A stretch of DNA of 64,000 nt from Streptomyces sp. GESEQ-35 (GTDB taxonomy: Bacteria; Actinomycetota; Actinomycetes; Streptomycetales; Streptomycetaceae). The stretch spans positions 1 through 64,000 of the forward strand of contig NZ_JAFFSX010000002.1 of NCBI RefSeq assembly GCF_017948485.1, in the 5' to 3' direction. A program made the translations under genes and the position numbers. A model generated the notes under the pieces. It had not been told where the DNA came from, searched no databases, and was given only the letters and a program-made list of their open reading frames with translations. Shown piece by piece: positions 45,616-52,967 of this stretch (positions are counted from its first letter, which is position 1; the number at the start of each line of letters is the position of its first letter).

Positions 45616-46584
45616 TCACCACGTGGGCCCCAGCGCCAGCAGCCGCTCCCGTACCCGGGCGACGTCCGGGTTCTCCGGTGCTCCCGGGCGCTGGACGAGA
45701 TACCCGGTGTTGATCGGCGGATCGTCCGTCTCGTGGAGCAGGACCAGGGCGCCGGCGGCGAGTTCGGCCGCGCAGAGATAGCGGGGCAGGACCGTGAAGC
45801 CGGCGCCCGCCGTGACCGCCGCCAGGACGCCCCGCAGGTCGGGCATCGTGACGGCGGCGCGGCAGTTCAGGCGCTGCTCGAAGACGTGGCGCCAGTAGCG
45901 GCGGACGATGGGCAGGTCCTCGGCGTAGGTGATCAGCGGGACGGAGTGGAGGGTGCCGGGACCCTCCGTGGTGAGGCGTCCGGCGACGTGCTCGGCCCAC
46001 GTCGGGGCGGCGACGAGGACGAACTCCTCGTCCAGCAGAGGCACCGCGGCCAGCGTCCGGCCGCGTGGGCGAGCGGTCGCGATGACGAGGTCGTGGCGGC
46101 CGGAGCGCAGTTCGTCGAGGAGCGGGTCGGTCAGGCCCGGCGTGATCCGCACCTGCACGCCGTCCGCGATGAGCGGTGCCAGCGCGGGCAGCACCCGGAG
46201 GCAGAGGAGTTCGGCGGGCCCGGCCAGATGGACCGGAGCGGTGGCCGCGGCCTCCGCCGGGTCGTGTCCGGTGGCGGCCAGCAGCGCGTCCAGCGGGCCC
46301 GCGATCCTGGTCGCCAGGTCATGGGCGTAGGGCGTCGGCGCGACCCCGCGCGGCAGCCGGGCGAACAGCTCGCGCTGCGACTGCCGTTCCAGGGCCCTGA
46401 CCTGGGTGGTCACCGTGGGCTGCGAGATGCCGAGCAGCTGGGCGGCGGCGGTGAAGGAGCCGGAGCGGTAGACGGCGAGGAACGTACGGACGAGGTTCAG
46501 GTCCAGGGGCGGGGAGTGCGGCGCCCCGTCCGGGTCCCGGGGCTCGCGGGACCCGTGGGGGCCATCGGAATCCTTATGCCTCAT
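45616..46584 (-). CDS. LysR family transcriptional regulator
   Basis: A 322-residue LTTR. The HTH is LDLNLVRTFLAVYRSGSFTA and AAQLLGISQPTVTTQVRALE (~27-70), followed by a substrate-binding domain with ITPGLTDPLLDELRSGRHDL. A 25-residue charged extension precedes the HTH. It lies 44 bp downstream of the DJ-1/PfpI gene on the same strand, so it may be cotranscribed with the gene it controls, unlike the usual divergent LTTR layout. Confidence 0.93.
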   Translation of the reverse strand: MRHKDSDGPHGSREPRDPDGAPHSPPLDLNLVRTFLAVYRSGSFTAAAQLLGISQPTVTTQVRALERQSQRELFARLPRGVAPTPYAHDLATRIAGPLDALLAATGHDPAEAAATAPVHLAGPAELLCLRVLPALAPLIADGVQVRITPGLTDPLLDELRSGRHDLVIATARPRGRTLAAVPLLDEEFVLVAAPTWAEHVAGRLTTEGPGTLHSVPLITYAEDLPIVRRYWRHVFEQRLNCRAAVTMPDLRGVLAAVTAGAGFTVLPRYLCAAELAAGALVLLHETDDPPINTGYLVQRPGAPENPDVARVRERLLALGPTW

Positions 46585-46628
46585 AGCGGTGAGCCTAGCT
46601 CTTCGCTATGGCTTGCGGCCCTGCTCGC

Positions 46629-47324
46629 TCAGGCCAGTTTCTTCAGCAGCTCGGTGGCGAGCGGGGCGGAGGAGGCCGGGTTCTGGCCGGTGACCAGGTT
46701 GCGGTCGACGACCACGTGCGGCACCCAGGGCTCGCCGACCTGCACGTCCACGCCCGCCTCGACGAGCCGGGTCTCGAGCAGCCACTTCGCCTTGTCGGCG
46801 AACCCGGACTGGGTTTCCTCGGTGTTGGTGAAGGCCGCGACCCGGTAGCCGGCGAAGGCGTTGCCGCCCTCGGCCCGCACCGCGGCCAGCATCGACGCCG
46901 GGCCATGGCAGACAATGCCGAGCGGCTTGCCGGAGTCCAGGGTCTCGATCAGCAGCTTGCCGGAGGCGGCGTCGACGGCGAGGTCCTCCATCGGGCCGTG
47001 ACCGCCCGGATAGAAGACGGCGTCGTAGTCGTCGAGCCGGACCTCCTCCACCTTGACCGGCTGCTGAAGCTCGGTGAGCGAGGCGAGCACGGCCGCGACC
47101 CGGTCGGCGCCTTCCTGGCCCCCGTTGAACTCGGGCGCCAGGCTGGCCTGGTCGACGGTCGGCACGACACCGCCGGGGGTGGCGACCACGATCTCGTGAC
47201 CGGCGGCCTTGAACGCCTCGTACGGGGCGACGGCCTCCTCGGCCCAGAAGCCGGTCGGGTGGCGGGTGCCGTCGGCGAGCGTCCAGTGGTCGGTGCCGGT
47301 CAGTACGAAAAGGATTTTTGACAT
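46629..47324 (-). CDS. DJ-1/PfpI family protein (class I glutamine amidotransferase-like)
   Basis: A 231-residue protein of the Hsp31-like branch: LTGTDHWTLADGTRHPTGFW, the FYPGGHGPMEDL block (~105) and the nucleophile elbow GIVCHGPASML with Cys at about 138. Such proteins act as glyoxalase III/deglycases or chaperones against carbonyl stress. The ATG at 47324 is separated from a divergent SnoaL-like gene by a region with repeated ATTGG boxes, a likely regulatory site. Confidence 0.9.
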   Translation of the reverse strand: MSKILFVLTGTDHWTLADGTRHPTGFWAEEAVAPYEAFKAAGHEIVVATPGGVVPTVDQASLAPEFNGGQEGADRVAAVLASLTELQQPVKVEEVRLDDYDAVFYPGGHGPMEDLAVDAASGKLLIETLDSGKPLGIVCHGPASMLAAVRAEGGNAFAGYRVAAFTNTEETQSGFADKAKWLLETRLVEAGVDVQVGEPWVPHVVVDRNLVTGQNPASSAPLATELLKKLA

Positions 47325-47355
47325 GCATCCACGGTAGGGCGGGCCCGCCATAGGG

Positions 47356-47395
47356 ATCCAATGAGGAATCCAATGTCGGGTATTGGAAACCCAAT
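47356..47395. promoter_or_regulatory. Array of four CCAAT/ATTGG boxes
   Basis: CCAAT occurs at 47358-47362, 47370-47374 and 47391-47395, and ATTGG at 47382-47386. The first three are spaced 12 bp apart, and the second and third form CCAAT-N7-ATTGG. The array is 32-72 bp upstream of the DJ-1 start, where a regulator or RNA polymerase would bind. A further small dyad CAAC-TT-GTTG lies nearby at about 47426-47435. Confidence 0.6.
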
Positions 47396-47462
47396 AGCAC
47401 CACAGTGATAGCCGATATGCTTATTCAACTTGTTGAGTAAGTAGTCACTGTGAGGTGATCTC

Positions 47463-47858
47463 GTGCACCCCTTCCGCAAGGCCGTCGAGAACCGCGATGC
47501 CGCAGCCGTGGCAGCGCTGCTCGCCGACGACGTCGTGTTCACCAGCCCCGTCGTCTTCAAGCCGTACACCGGCAAGGCGATCACCGGCGCGATCCTGCGC
47601 GGCGTCCTCCGCGTCTTCGAGGACTTCACGTACGTCCGTGAGATCGCCAACCCCGACGGCCGCGACCACGCGCTCGTGTTCACCGCCACCGTCGGCGGCA
47701 AGCAGCTCCAGGGCTGCGACTTCCTGCACTTCGACGAGGACGGGCGGATCGACGAGTTCACCGTCATGGTCCGCCCGCTGTCGGCGGCCAACGCGCTGGC
47801 CGAGGCGATGGGTGCCCAGTTCGAGCGGATCGAGCGGGAGGCGGCCGGCGGGCAGTGA
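47463..47858 (+). CDS. SnoaL-like (NTF2-fold) protein
   Basis: A 131-residue NTF2-fold protein: FRKAVENRDAAAVAALLADD, VVFTSPVVFKPYTGK and GCDFLHFDEDGRIDEFTVMV match SnoaL-like family 2/4 proteins that act as small isomerases, hydrolases or binding proteins. GTG 47463 follows GTGAGGTGATC. It is divergent from the DJ-1 gene and 58 bp upstream of the copper genes, with which it may be cotranscribed. Confidence 0.82.
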   Translation: MHPFRKAVENRDAAAVAALLADDVVFTSPVVFKPYTGKAITGAILRGVLRVFEDFTYVREIANPDGRDHALVFTATVGGKQLQGCDFLHFDEDGRIDEFTVMVRPLSAANALAEAMGAQFERIEREAAGGQ

Positions 47859-47916
47859 CGCGCGCCACAGGGCCGCCCGGGAACTCGGAGCCCACCGGAC
47901 CCGACTGCTGAAGGTG

Positions 47917-48144
47917 ATGGACGACTCCCGACGACTCCCCACCGGCGCGGGCGCGGCGCTGCGCAAGCTGCTGCCCCCGCCCGCGCTCTGCGGATTCCTC
48001 CTGCTCCTGGCCCTGCTGTTCACGGTGTCGTACGCCGTCGGCGCCACCGCCGGACCGGTCGCACCCGGCATACACGCCCCCGGAACCACATCCGACGGCG
48101 ACGACGACGGCGACACGACACACGGGGGCGGACACGGTGGCTGA
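47917..48144 (+). CDS. Small membrane protein with His-rich tail, coupled to copA
   Basis: A 75-residue protein: a basic N-terminus (~1-20), one helix LCGFLLLLALLFTVSYAVGA (~26-45) and an outward-facing acidic/His tail (DGDDDGDTTHGGGHGG). The 3' end overlaps the copA GTG by 8 bp, implying translational coupling. The tail resembles a metal-binding appendage. No family is recognised; a role as a CopA partner or periplasmic copper acceptor is inference. A GTG at 47914 is an alternative start. Confidence 0.65.
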   Translation: MDDSRRLPTGAGAALRKLLPPPALCGFLLLLALLFTVSYAVGATAGPVAPGIHAPGTTSDGDDDGDTTHGGGHGG

Positions 48145-50368
48145 AGCGACCCTGGTGTCCACCGACCTCACCGTCGGCGGCATGACCTGCGCGGCCTGTG
48201 TGAACCGCGTCGAGAAGAAACTCGCCAGGCTCGACGGCGTCACGGCGACCGTCAATCTCGCCACCGGCCGCGCCCGGGTGAGCCACCCGGCGTCCGTGCG
48301 GCCCGAGGATCTGGTCGCGACGGTGGAGAAGGCCGGGTACACGGCCGCGCTGCCCGAGCCGGAGAAGGAGCGCCGGGAGGATCCGGAAGCCGGCCGACTT
48401 CCCGACGACGTACGGCAGTTGGCGATCACCGCGCTGCTCGCGGTACCGGTGCTCGTGCTGTCGATGGTGCCGTCGCTCCAGTTCCGCAACTGGCAGTGGC
48501 TGTGCTTCGTCCTGGCCGCACCGGTCGCCGTATGGGGTGCGTGGCCGTTCCATGTGCGGGCGATGCGCGGGCTGCGGCACTCGGCGGCGACCATGGACAC
48601 GCTGGTGTCGCTCGGCGTCGTGGCGTCCTTCTCCTGGTCGGCGTACGCACTCTTCCTCGGCGGTGCCGGCGATCCGGGGATGCGGATGCCGTTCAGTCTG
48701 CTGCCCTCCGCCTCCGACGGCGTGGCGCACATCTACCTCGAAGCGGCCGTCGGCGTACCGCTGTTCGTGCTGGCGGGCCGCTTCCTGGAGGCGAGGGCGC
48801 GGCACGGGACGGGAGCGGCGCTGCGGTCGCTGGCCGCACTGACGGTCAAGGACGTCTCGGTGCGCGCCGACGGCAGTGAACGTCTGGTGCCCATGGGCGA
48901 GTTGCGGGTCGGCCAGGTCTTCGTGGTGCGGCCCGGGGAACGGGTGGCCACCGACGGCGAGGTCGTGGAGGGCAGTTCCGCGGTGGACCTGTCCCTGGTC
49001 ACCGGCGAGAGCGAGCCGGTCGAGGTGCAGCCGGGCGCTGCGGTGGTCGGCGGGGCCGTCAACGCGGGCGGACTGCTGCTCGTGCGGGCCGGCGCGGTCG
49101 GCGCCGACACACAACTCGCCCGCATCACCCGGCTGGTGACGGAAGCTCAGGCGGGCAAGGCGAGGGCGCAGCGGCTGGCGGATACGGTCGCGGGCGTCTT
49201 CGTCCCCGTCGTGCTCGCGCTCGCCGTCACGACGCTCGGCTTCTGGCTCGGCGCCGGGGCCGATCCGCAGGCCGCGATCACCGCGTGCGTGGCCGTACTC
49301 GTCGTGGCCTGCCCGTGCGCGCTGGGCCTGGCGACGCCGACCGCGCTGATGGCCGCCACCGGCCGGGGCGCCCAGCTCGGCGTCCTGGTCCGTGGACCGC
49401 AGGCCCTGGAGGGGCTGCGGCACATCGACACCGTCGTCCTCGACAAGACCGGCACCCTCACCTCCGGCCACATGACCGTCGCCCGCGTCACCGCGGTGCC
49501 TGGCGGCCTCGGCCGCGAGGCCGTGCTGCGACTGGCCGGCGCAGTCGAGCAGGGCTCGGAGCATCCGCTGGGCCGGGCGATCACCTCGTACGCGCGACGG
49601 GGGCGGTCATTGCCCGACGTGAGCGACTTCCGGGCCGAGGCGGGGTCCGGCGTGCGCGGACGGGTCGAGGGGCGGCTCGTCGAAGTCCTCGCCCCCGACG
49701 AGGAGTTGCCCGTCGCCCTGGCGGACGCGCTGCCCGTCGCGGAGGCCGCCGCGCACACGCCGGTCCTGGTCCGGGTGGACGGCGTCGCCCAGGCCCTGAT
49801 CGAACTCGGGGACGTCGTCCGCCCCGGCAGCTACCGGGCCGTCCACCGGCTGCGGCGCCTGGGCGTACGTCCGGTCCTGGCGACCGGCGACCGGGAGGCG
49901 GCCGCCCGGGCCGTCGCCGCCGACCTGAGCATCCAGGAGGTGCACGCCCGCTGCACACCCGAGGACAAGGCCGACCTCGTACGGGAGTCGAAGGAGCGCG
50001 GTGAACGCGTCGCGGTCGTCGGCGACGGCGTCAACGACGCCGCCGCGCTGGCCGGAGCCGACCTCGGCATCGCCATGGGCACCGGCACGGACGTGGCGGC
50101 CGGCGCAGCCGACGTGACCCTCGTACGCGGTGACATCGACGCCCTGGCCGACGCGATCCTCCTGGCCCGCCGCACCCTGGGCACGATCCGCGCCAACCTC
50201 GTCTGGGCCTTCGGCTACAACGCGGTGACGCTGCCGCTCGCCATGGTGGGTCTCCTGTCCCCGATGTTCGCCGCGGTGGCCATGTCGCTCAGCTCGGTGC
50301 TGGTGGTGGGGAACAGCCTGCGGTTGCGGGCCTGGCAGCCGGCGCGAGCGGGGGGCCGTACGCGATGA
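48137..50368 (+). CDS. copA: Copper-translocating P1B-type ATPase
   Basis: A 743-residue Cu(I) exporter. One N-terminal HMA domain carries GMTCAAC (15-21). Then come the membrane helices, the actuator motif VTGES (~288), the metal-binding membrane motif CPC in ACPCALGLATP (~393), the phosphorylated Asp in DKTGTLT (~436), the SEHPLG nucleotide motif (~475) and GDGVNDAAALAGADLGIAMG (~628). The last helix holds the M-x-x-S-S pattern (AMSLSSVLVVGNSLRL) of CopA helix 8. The length is typical. The stop overlaps the ATG of a 61-codon frame made from a duplicated copy of its own 3' end. It is the core of locus B. Confidence 0.96.
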   Translation: MAEATLVSTDLTVGGMTCAACVNRVEKKLARLDGVTATVNLATGRARVSHPASVRPEDLVATVEKAGYTAALPEPEKERREDPEAGRLPDDVRQLAITALLAVPVLVLSMVPSLQFRNWQWLCFVLAAPVAVWGAWPFHVRAMRGLRHSAATMDTLVSLGVVASFSWSAYALFLGGAGDPGMRMPFSLLPSASDGVAHIYLEAAVGVPLFVLAGRFLEARARHGTGAALRSLAALTVKDVSVRADGSERLVPMGELRVGQVFVVRPGERVATDGEVVEGSSAVDLSLVTGESEPVEVQPGAAVVGGAVNAGGLLLVRAGAVGADTQLARITRLVTEAQAGKARAQRLADTVAGVFVPVVLALAVTTLGFWLGAGADPQAAITACVAVLVVACPCALGLATPTALMAATGRGAQLGVLVRGPQALEGLRHIDTVVLDKTGTLTSGHMTVARVTAVPGGLGREAVLRLAGAVEQGSEHPLGRAITSYARRGRSLPDVSDFRAEAGSGVRGRVEGRLVEVLAPDEELPVALADALPVAEAAAHTPVLVRVDGVAQALIELGDVVRPGSYRAVHRLRRLGVRPVLATGDREAAARAVAADLSIQEVHARCTPEDKADLVRESKERGERVAVVGDGVNDAAALAGADLGIAMGTGTDVAAGAADVTLVRGDIDALADAILLARRTLGTIRANLVWAFGYNAVTLPLAMVGLLSPMFAAVAMSLSSVLVVGNSLRLRAWQPARAGGRTR

Positions 50369-50562
50369 ACCCGACGCGCCCCACTCGCCGACGCGCCTGT
50401 AACGCGGTGACTCTGCTGCTCGCCATGGTGGGTCTCCTGTCCCCGATGTTCGCTGCGGTGGCCATGTCGCTCAGCTCGGTGCTGGTGGTGGGGAACAGCC
50501 TGCGGTTGCGGGCCTGGCAGCCGGCGCGAGCAGGAGGGCGTACGCGATGAACCCGACCCGCC
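50219..50562 (+). repeat. 182-bp tandem duplication of the copA tail and downstream start codon
   Basis: Bases 50219-50380 and 50401-50562 are near-identical at an offset of 182 bp. The unit contains the last 50 codons of copA plus the ATG and first codons of the following gene. Only a handful of substitutions separate the copies (for example CTGCCGCTC versus CTGCTGCTC). Confidence 0.95.
50365..50550 (+). CDS. 61-residue CopA-tail membrane peptide created by duplication
   Basis: The frame starts at the duplicated downstream ATG (MNPTRPTRRRAC) and continues in frame into the second copy of the CopA C-terminus (NAVTLLLAMVG ... MSLSSVLVVGNSLRLRAW). It encodes the CopA helix-7/8 hairpin region alone, including the M-x-x-S-S metal pattern, with one notable Pro-to-Leu change. 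It overlaps copA by ATGA at its start and the next gene by ATGA at its end, so it sits within a chain of coupled translation. It may be a translated by-product or a small CopA-interacting peptide; expression is unproven. Confidence 0.6.
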   Translation: MNPTRPTRRRACNAVTLLLAMVGLLSPMFAAVAMSLSSVLVVGNSLRLRAWQPARAGGRTR

Positions 50563-51062
50563 ATCCCTGGCGCCCCACCCGCCGCCGCCTCACCGACACC
50601 CTGCTGGCCGCCCTGGTCCCCGTCGCCGCATGCAGCGTCACGCTGGGCGGACTCACGACCTGGGTGAGCGCCGGAAAGGCGGGCACCCCGCCCCGCATCG
50701 ACGTCTCGAACGCGCGCGTGTTCCTGCCGTACGGCGACACCACCGACACCGCGGCCTTCTTCGACATCGCCAACTCCGGCGGCGCGGACGACCGGCTGAC
50801 CGGAGTCACCTCGGAGGACGTCCGCGGGAAGATCACGCTCAGCCGCCACCGTATGACCGGCGGCGGGGCCGCCTACGCCGAGGGCGTGGAGTCCGCCGCC
50901 GTGCCCGCGGGCGGCGAGCTGTCGATGTCGCCGCAAGGGATCGACTCGGTCCTGCGGGCGGGCGCCGACTGGCGGACCGGTGATCTCGTGGCGTTCACGC
51001 TGCACTTCCGGCACAGCGACCCGGTGCACGTCCCCGCGGTGGTGGTCCGGCCGGGGTCGTGA
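50547..51062 (+). CDS. PCuAC-like copper chaperone family protein
   Basis: A 171-residue exported protein with an N-terminal uncleaved or cleaved signal helix (LLAALVPVAACSVTLGGLTT, ~14-35) and a PCuAC/DUF461-type beta domain (IDVSNARVFLPYG, AAFFDIANSG, ITLSRHRMTGG, VPAGGELSMSPQGID). Canonical PCuAC binds Cu(I) by H-x-M ligands; here HRM and SMSP remain but the usual late H-x-M is D-S-V, so the site is degenerate. The ATG overlaps the preceding frame's stop. It follows CopA in locus B and probably receives or buffers extracytoplasmic copper. Confidence 0.78.
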   Translation: MNPTRHPWRPTRRRLTDTLLAALVPVAACSVTLGGLTTWVSAGKAGTPPRIDVSNARVFLPYGDTTDTAAFFDIANSGGADDRLTGVTSEDVRGKITLSRHRMTGGGAAYAEGVESAAVPAGGELSMSPQGIDSVLRAGADWRTGDLVAFTLHFRHSDPVHVPAVVVRPGS

Positions 51063-51120
51063 GCGTCGCGTTCGCTGTAATTAACGTTCTTGGTACAGCC
51101 GTCGGAGTCGACTCCCGGTA

Positions 51121-51151
51121 GGTTCCCGAGGGTTGTCGTGGCGTGGATCAC
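51121..51151 (+). promoter_or_regulatory. Conserved 31-bp block upstream of copper locus B membrane gene
   Basis: This is the counterpart of 22380-22410: GGTTCCCG, GTTG and GTGGCGTGGATCAC at the same spacing, 113 bp before the ATG. A following CCGTACCCACGGGTGAC contains the small dyad ACCC-AC-GGGT, which locus A lacks. Strong conservation outside coding DNA suggests a shared regulator, possibly the ECF sigma factors themselves. Confidence 0.55.
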
Positions 51152-51233
51152 GCGCCTCGAGTTGAGTGCGGTGCGGGGTGGATTTCCGTACCCACGGGTG
51201 ACGGCCGACGTCAGGATGCGAGGATGTGTCGCC

Positions 51234-51953
51234 ATGACAGCAGGGTGGTGTTCTCGCACAGTACGGGCCGCGGTGTTCGCGGCCGTCTGTGTGGTGCTCG
51301 CCGCTCTGGGCCACGTCCTGATGTCCGGCTCCCAGGTACCCGCCTGGACACTGGCCGCGGGCGCGGCCGGCACCGGCGTCGCCGGCTGGTGCCTGGCGGG
51401 CCGTGAACGCGGCCTCGCCCTCGTCGTGGCCGTCGCGGTCATCGCCCAGACCGCCCTGCACAAGGCGTTCTCGTACGCGCAGGCAGGGACGGCGAACGGC
51501 TCGACCTCCATGAACTCGGACATGGACATGGGCTCCGCGCACACGGGCTCGATGCATATGGACGCCATGGACTCCATGGGCGTGGCCCATATGGACATGA
51601 GCCATATGGATCACATGGGACAAACGGCTTCGGACTCCATGTCGGCCCTGTCCTCCTTGACTTCCCTGTCGATGGGCGGTTCGTCGTCCTTCGGCATGCT
51701 CGCCGCCCACCTGCTCGCCGCGTTGCTGAGCGGCCTGTGGCTGGCGTACGGCGAACGCGCCGCCTTCCGTATCCTGCGCGCCGTGGCCGGATGGCTCGCG
51801 GCCCCCCTGCGGTTGCTGCTCGCGCTTCCGGCCCCGCCGCACCGCCCCCGCCTCGTCGTGCGCCGTCGGCGCTCGGATCGGGCGCCGCGGCTTCTCCTTC
51901 TCGTCCATGCGATCACGTCTCGGGGTCCGCCCCTGGGGACCGCTGTCGTCTGA
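51234..51953 (+). CDS. Met/His-rich membrane protein, copy B
   Basis: A 239-residue paralogue of the gene at 22495, with the same N-terminus (MTAGWCSRTVRAAVFAAVCV), four hydrophobic segments and a similar C-terminal TSRGPPLGTAV. Its loop is richer in metal ligands than copy A: MNSDMDMGSAHTGSMHMDAM followed by repeated M-D-x-M-x-H units (~95-140). No database family is recognised by eye. It lies 171 bp after the PCuAC-like gene behind the conserved 31-bp block and 181 bp before the ECF sigma gene, repeating the order of locus A. Copper binding is inferred from the ligand-rich loop and from copA and PCuAC upstream. Confidence 0.8.
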   Translation: MTAGWCSRTVRAAVFAAVCVVLAALGHVLMSGSQVPAWTLAAGAAGTGVAGWCLAGRERGLALVVAVAVIAQTALHKAFSYAQAGTANGSTSMNSDMDMGSAHTGSMHMDAMDSMGVAHMDMSHMDHMGQTASDSMSALSSLTSLSMGGSSSFGMLAAHLLAALLSGLWLAYGERAAFRILRAVAGWLAAPLRLLLALPAPPHRPRLVVRRRRSDRAPRLLLLVHAITSRGPPLGTAVV

Positions 51954-52134
51954 AGACAGCCGGTAACCCGAGCCCGCCCGTGCGCGCCTCGGGCCTCGGC
52001 CGTACGTCCACGTAGGCGGCGTGAGCCAGTGCCTCACGCCCGCGCAGACGTCTTACGGCCGTCTCCCCACTGACCGGACCGCCGCACCCGCGTGCGCCGT
52101 CGGTCCGATTCCGGATGACCGAGAAGGACACCAG

Positions 52135-52827
52135 GTGATCACTCCTGCCCTGCCGCACTCGCGCGACAAAAACGGCAGAACGGAAGTAGTTGGCCAGACA
52201 GAAGTATTTGGCCAGACAGAAGTCATTGACCAGGCAAGCCTCGACGACTCGATAACCGCCTGGGCGCTCGCCGCCCGCGGCGGAGACGCGCACGCCGTCG
52301 AGCAGTTCGTCCGTGCGCTGCACCGCGACGTCCTGCGGTACGTCGCCCATCTCTGCGCCGACCCACAGGCCGTCGACGACCTGGCGCAGGACACGTTCCT
52401 GCGGGCGCTCGGCAGCCTGCACCGCTTCGAGGGCCGTTCCTCGGCCCGCGCCTGGCTGCTGTCCATCGCCCGGCGCGCGGTGATCGACGGCTATCGGTAC
52501 GCCGCCGCCCGGCCACGTCGGTCCGACGTACCGGACTGGCAGCTGGCCATCGAGCTGGCCCAGCCGCGGGACCTGCCCGGCTTCGACGACGGCGTCGCGC
52601 TGCTCGATCTGCTGGCGGTGCTGCCGGACGAGCGCCGGGAGGCGTTCATCCTCACCCAGCTGCTCGGACTGCCGTACGCGGAGGCCGCCGAGGTGAGCGA
52701 CTGCCCCGTGGGGACGGTCCGCTCGCGGGTGGCTCGCGCGCGGGCGACGCTGATGGATCTGCTGGCGGAGGCGGACGCGCCGCAGCCGCAGGCGCCGGTG
52801 GAGCCCGCGCCCTTGCTGGCGGCGTAG
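52135..52827 (+). CDS. SigC-like ECF sigma factor, copy B
   Basis: A 230-residue ECF sigma factor paralogous to copy A. Region 2 is VDDLAQDTFLRALGSLHRFE with SSARAWLLSIARRAVID; region 4 is LPDERREAFILTQLLGLPYA then CPVGTVRSRVARARATLMDL. GTG 52135 matches the copy A start (V-I-T-P-A-L). Unlike copy A it keeps AEAAEV in region 4, ends normally with an Ala/Pro tail and has no CopZ-like fusion, so it is probably the functional copy. Residues ~17-34 are three 6-residue repeats (E-V-x-G-Q-T type). No anti-sigma gene follows; the Met/His-rich protein is the only membrane partner candidate. Confidence 0.92.
   Translation: MITPALPHSRDKNGRTEVVGQTEVFGQTEVIDQASLDDSITAWALAARGGDAHAVEQFVRALHRDVLRYVAHLCADPQAVDDLAQDTFLRALGSLHRFEGRSSARAWLLSIARRAVIDGYRYAAARPRRSDVPDWQLAIELAQPRDLPGFDDGVALLDLLAVLPDERREAFILTQLLGLPYAEAAEVSDCPVGTVRSRVARARATLMDLLAEADAPQPQAPVEPAPLLAA
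52183..52236 (+). repeat. Three 18-bp tandem repeats in the ECF sigma N-terminus
   Basis: GAAGTAGTTGGCCAGACA, GAAGTATTTGGCCAGACA and GAAGTCATTGACCAGGCA follow head to tail. The first two differ at two bases. They are less GC-rich than the surroundings and insert 18 residues absent from copy A. Confidence 0.9.
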
Positions 52828-52843
52828 GTCCGGCATCCGCCTT

Positions 52844-52884
52844 GGGGAAGGGGGCCGGTGGCACTCACCGCCGACCCCCTCCCC
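52844..52884. terminator. Imperfect hairpin after ECF sigma copy B
   Basis: GGGGAAGGGGGCCGG pairs with CCGACCCCCTCCCC apart from one bulge and one mismatch, 17 bp beyond the sigma gene stop. It can also serve the convergent MarR gene. Confidence 0.6.
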
Positions 52885-52967
52885 GCGACCATCGTGCGCA
52901 CCTCGGTCGCACCACCGCGCCCCGGCGTCATCCCCCAGTCACTTCGAGCAGCGGGACGGCCGGGACG

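Noticed and set aside
51180..51215. CsoR-type operator in front of copy B membrane gene (ACCC-AC-GGGT)
   Set aside because: The dyad is short, lacks the flanking TA of typical CsoR sites, and is absent from the equivalent place in locus A.
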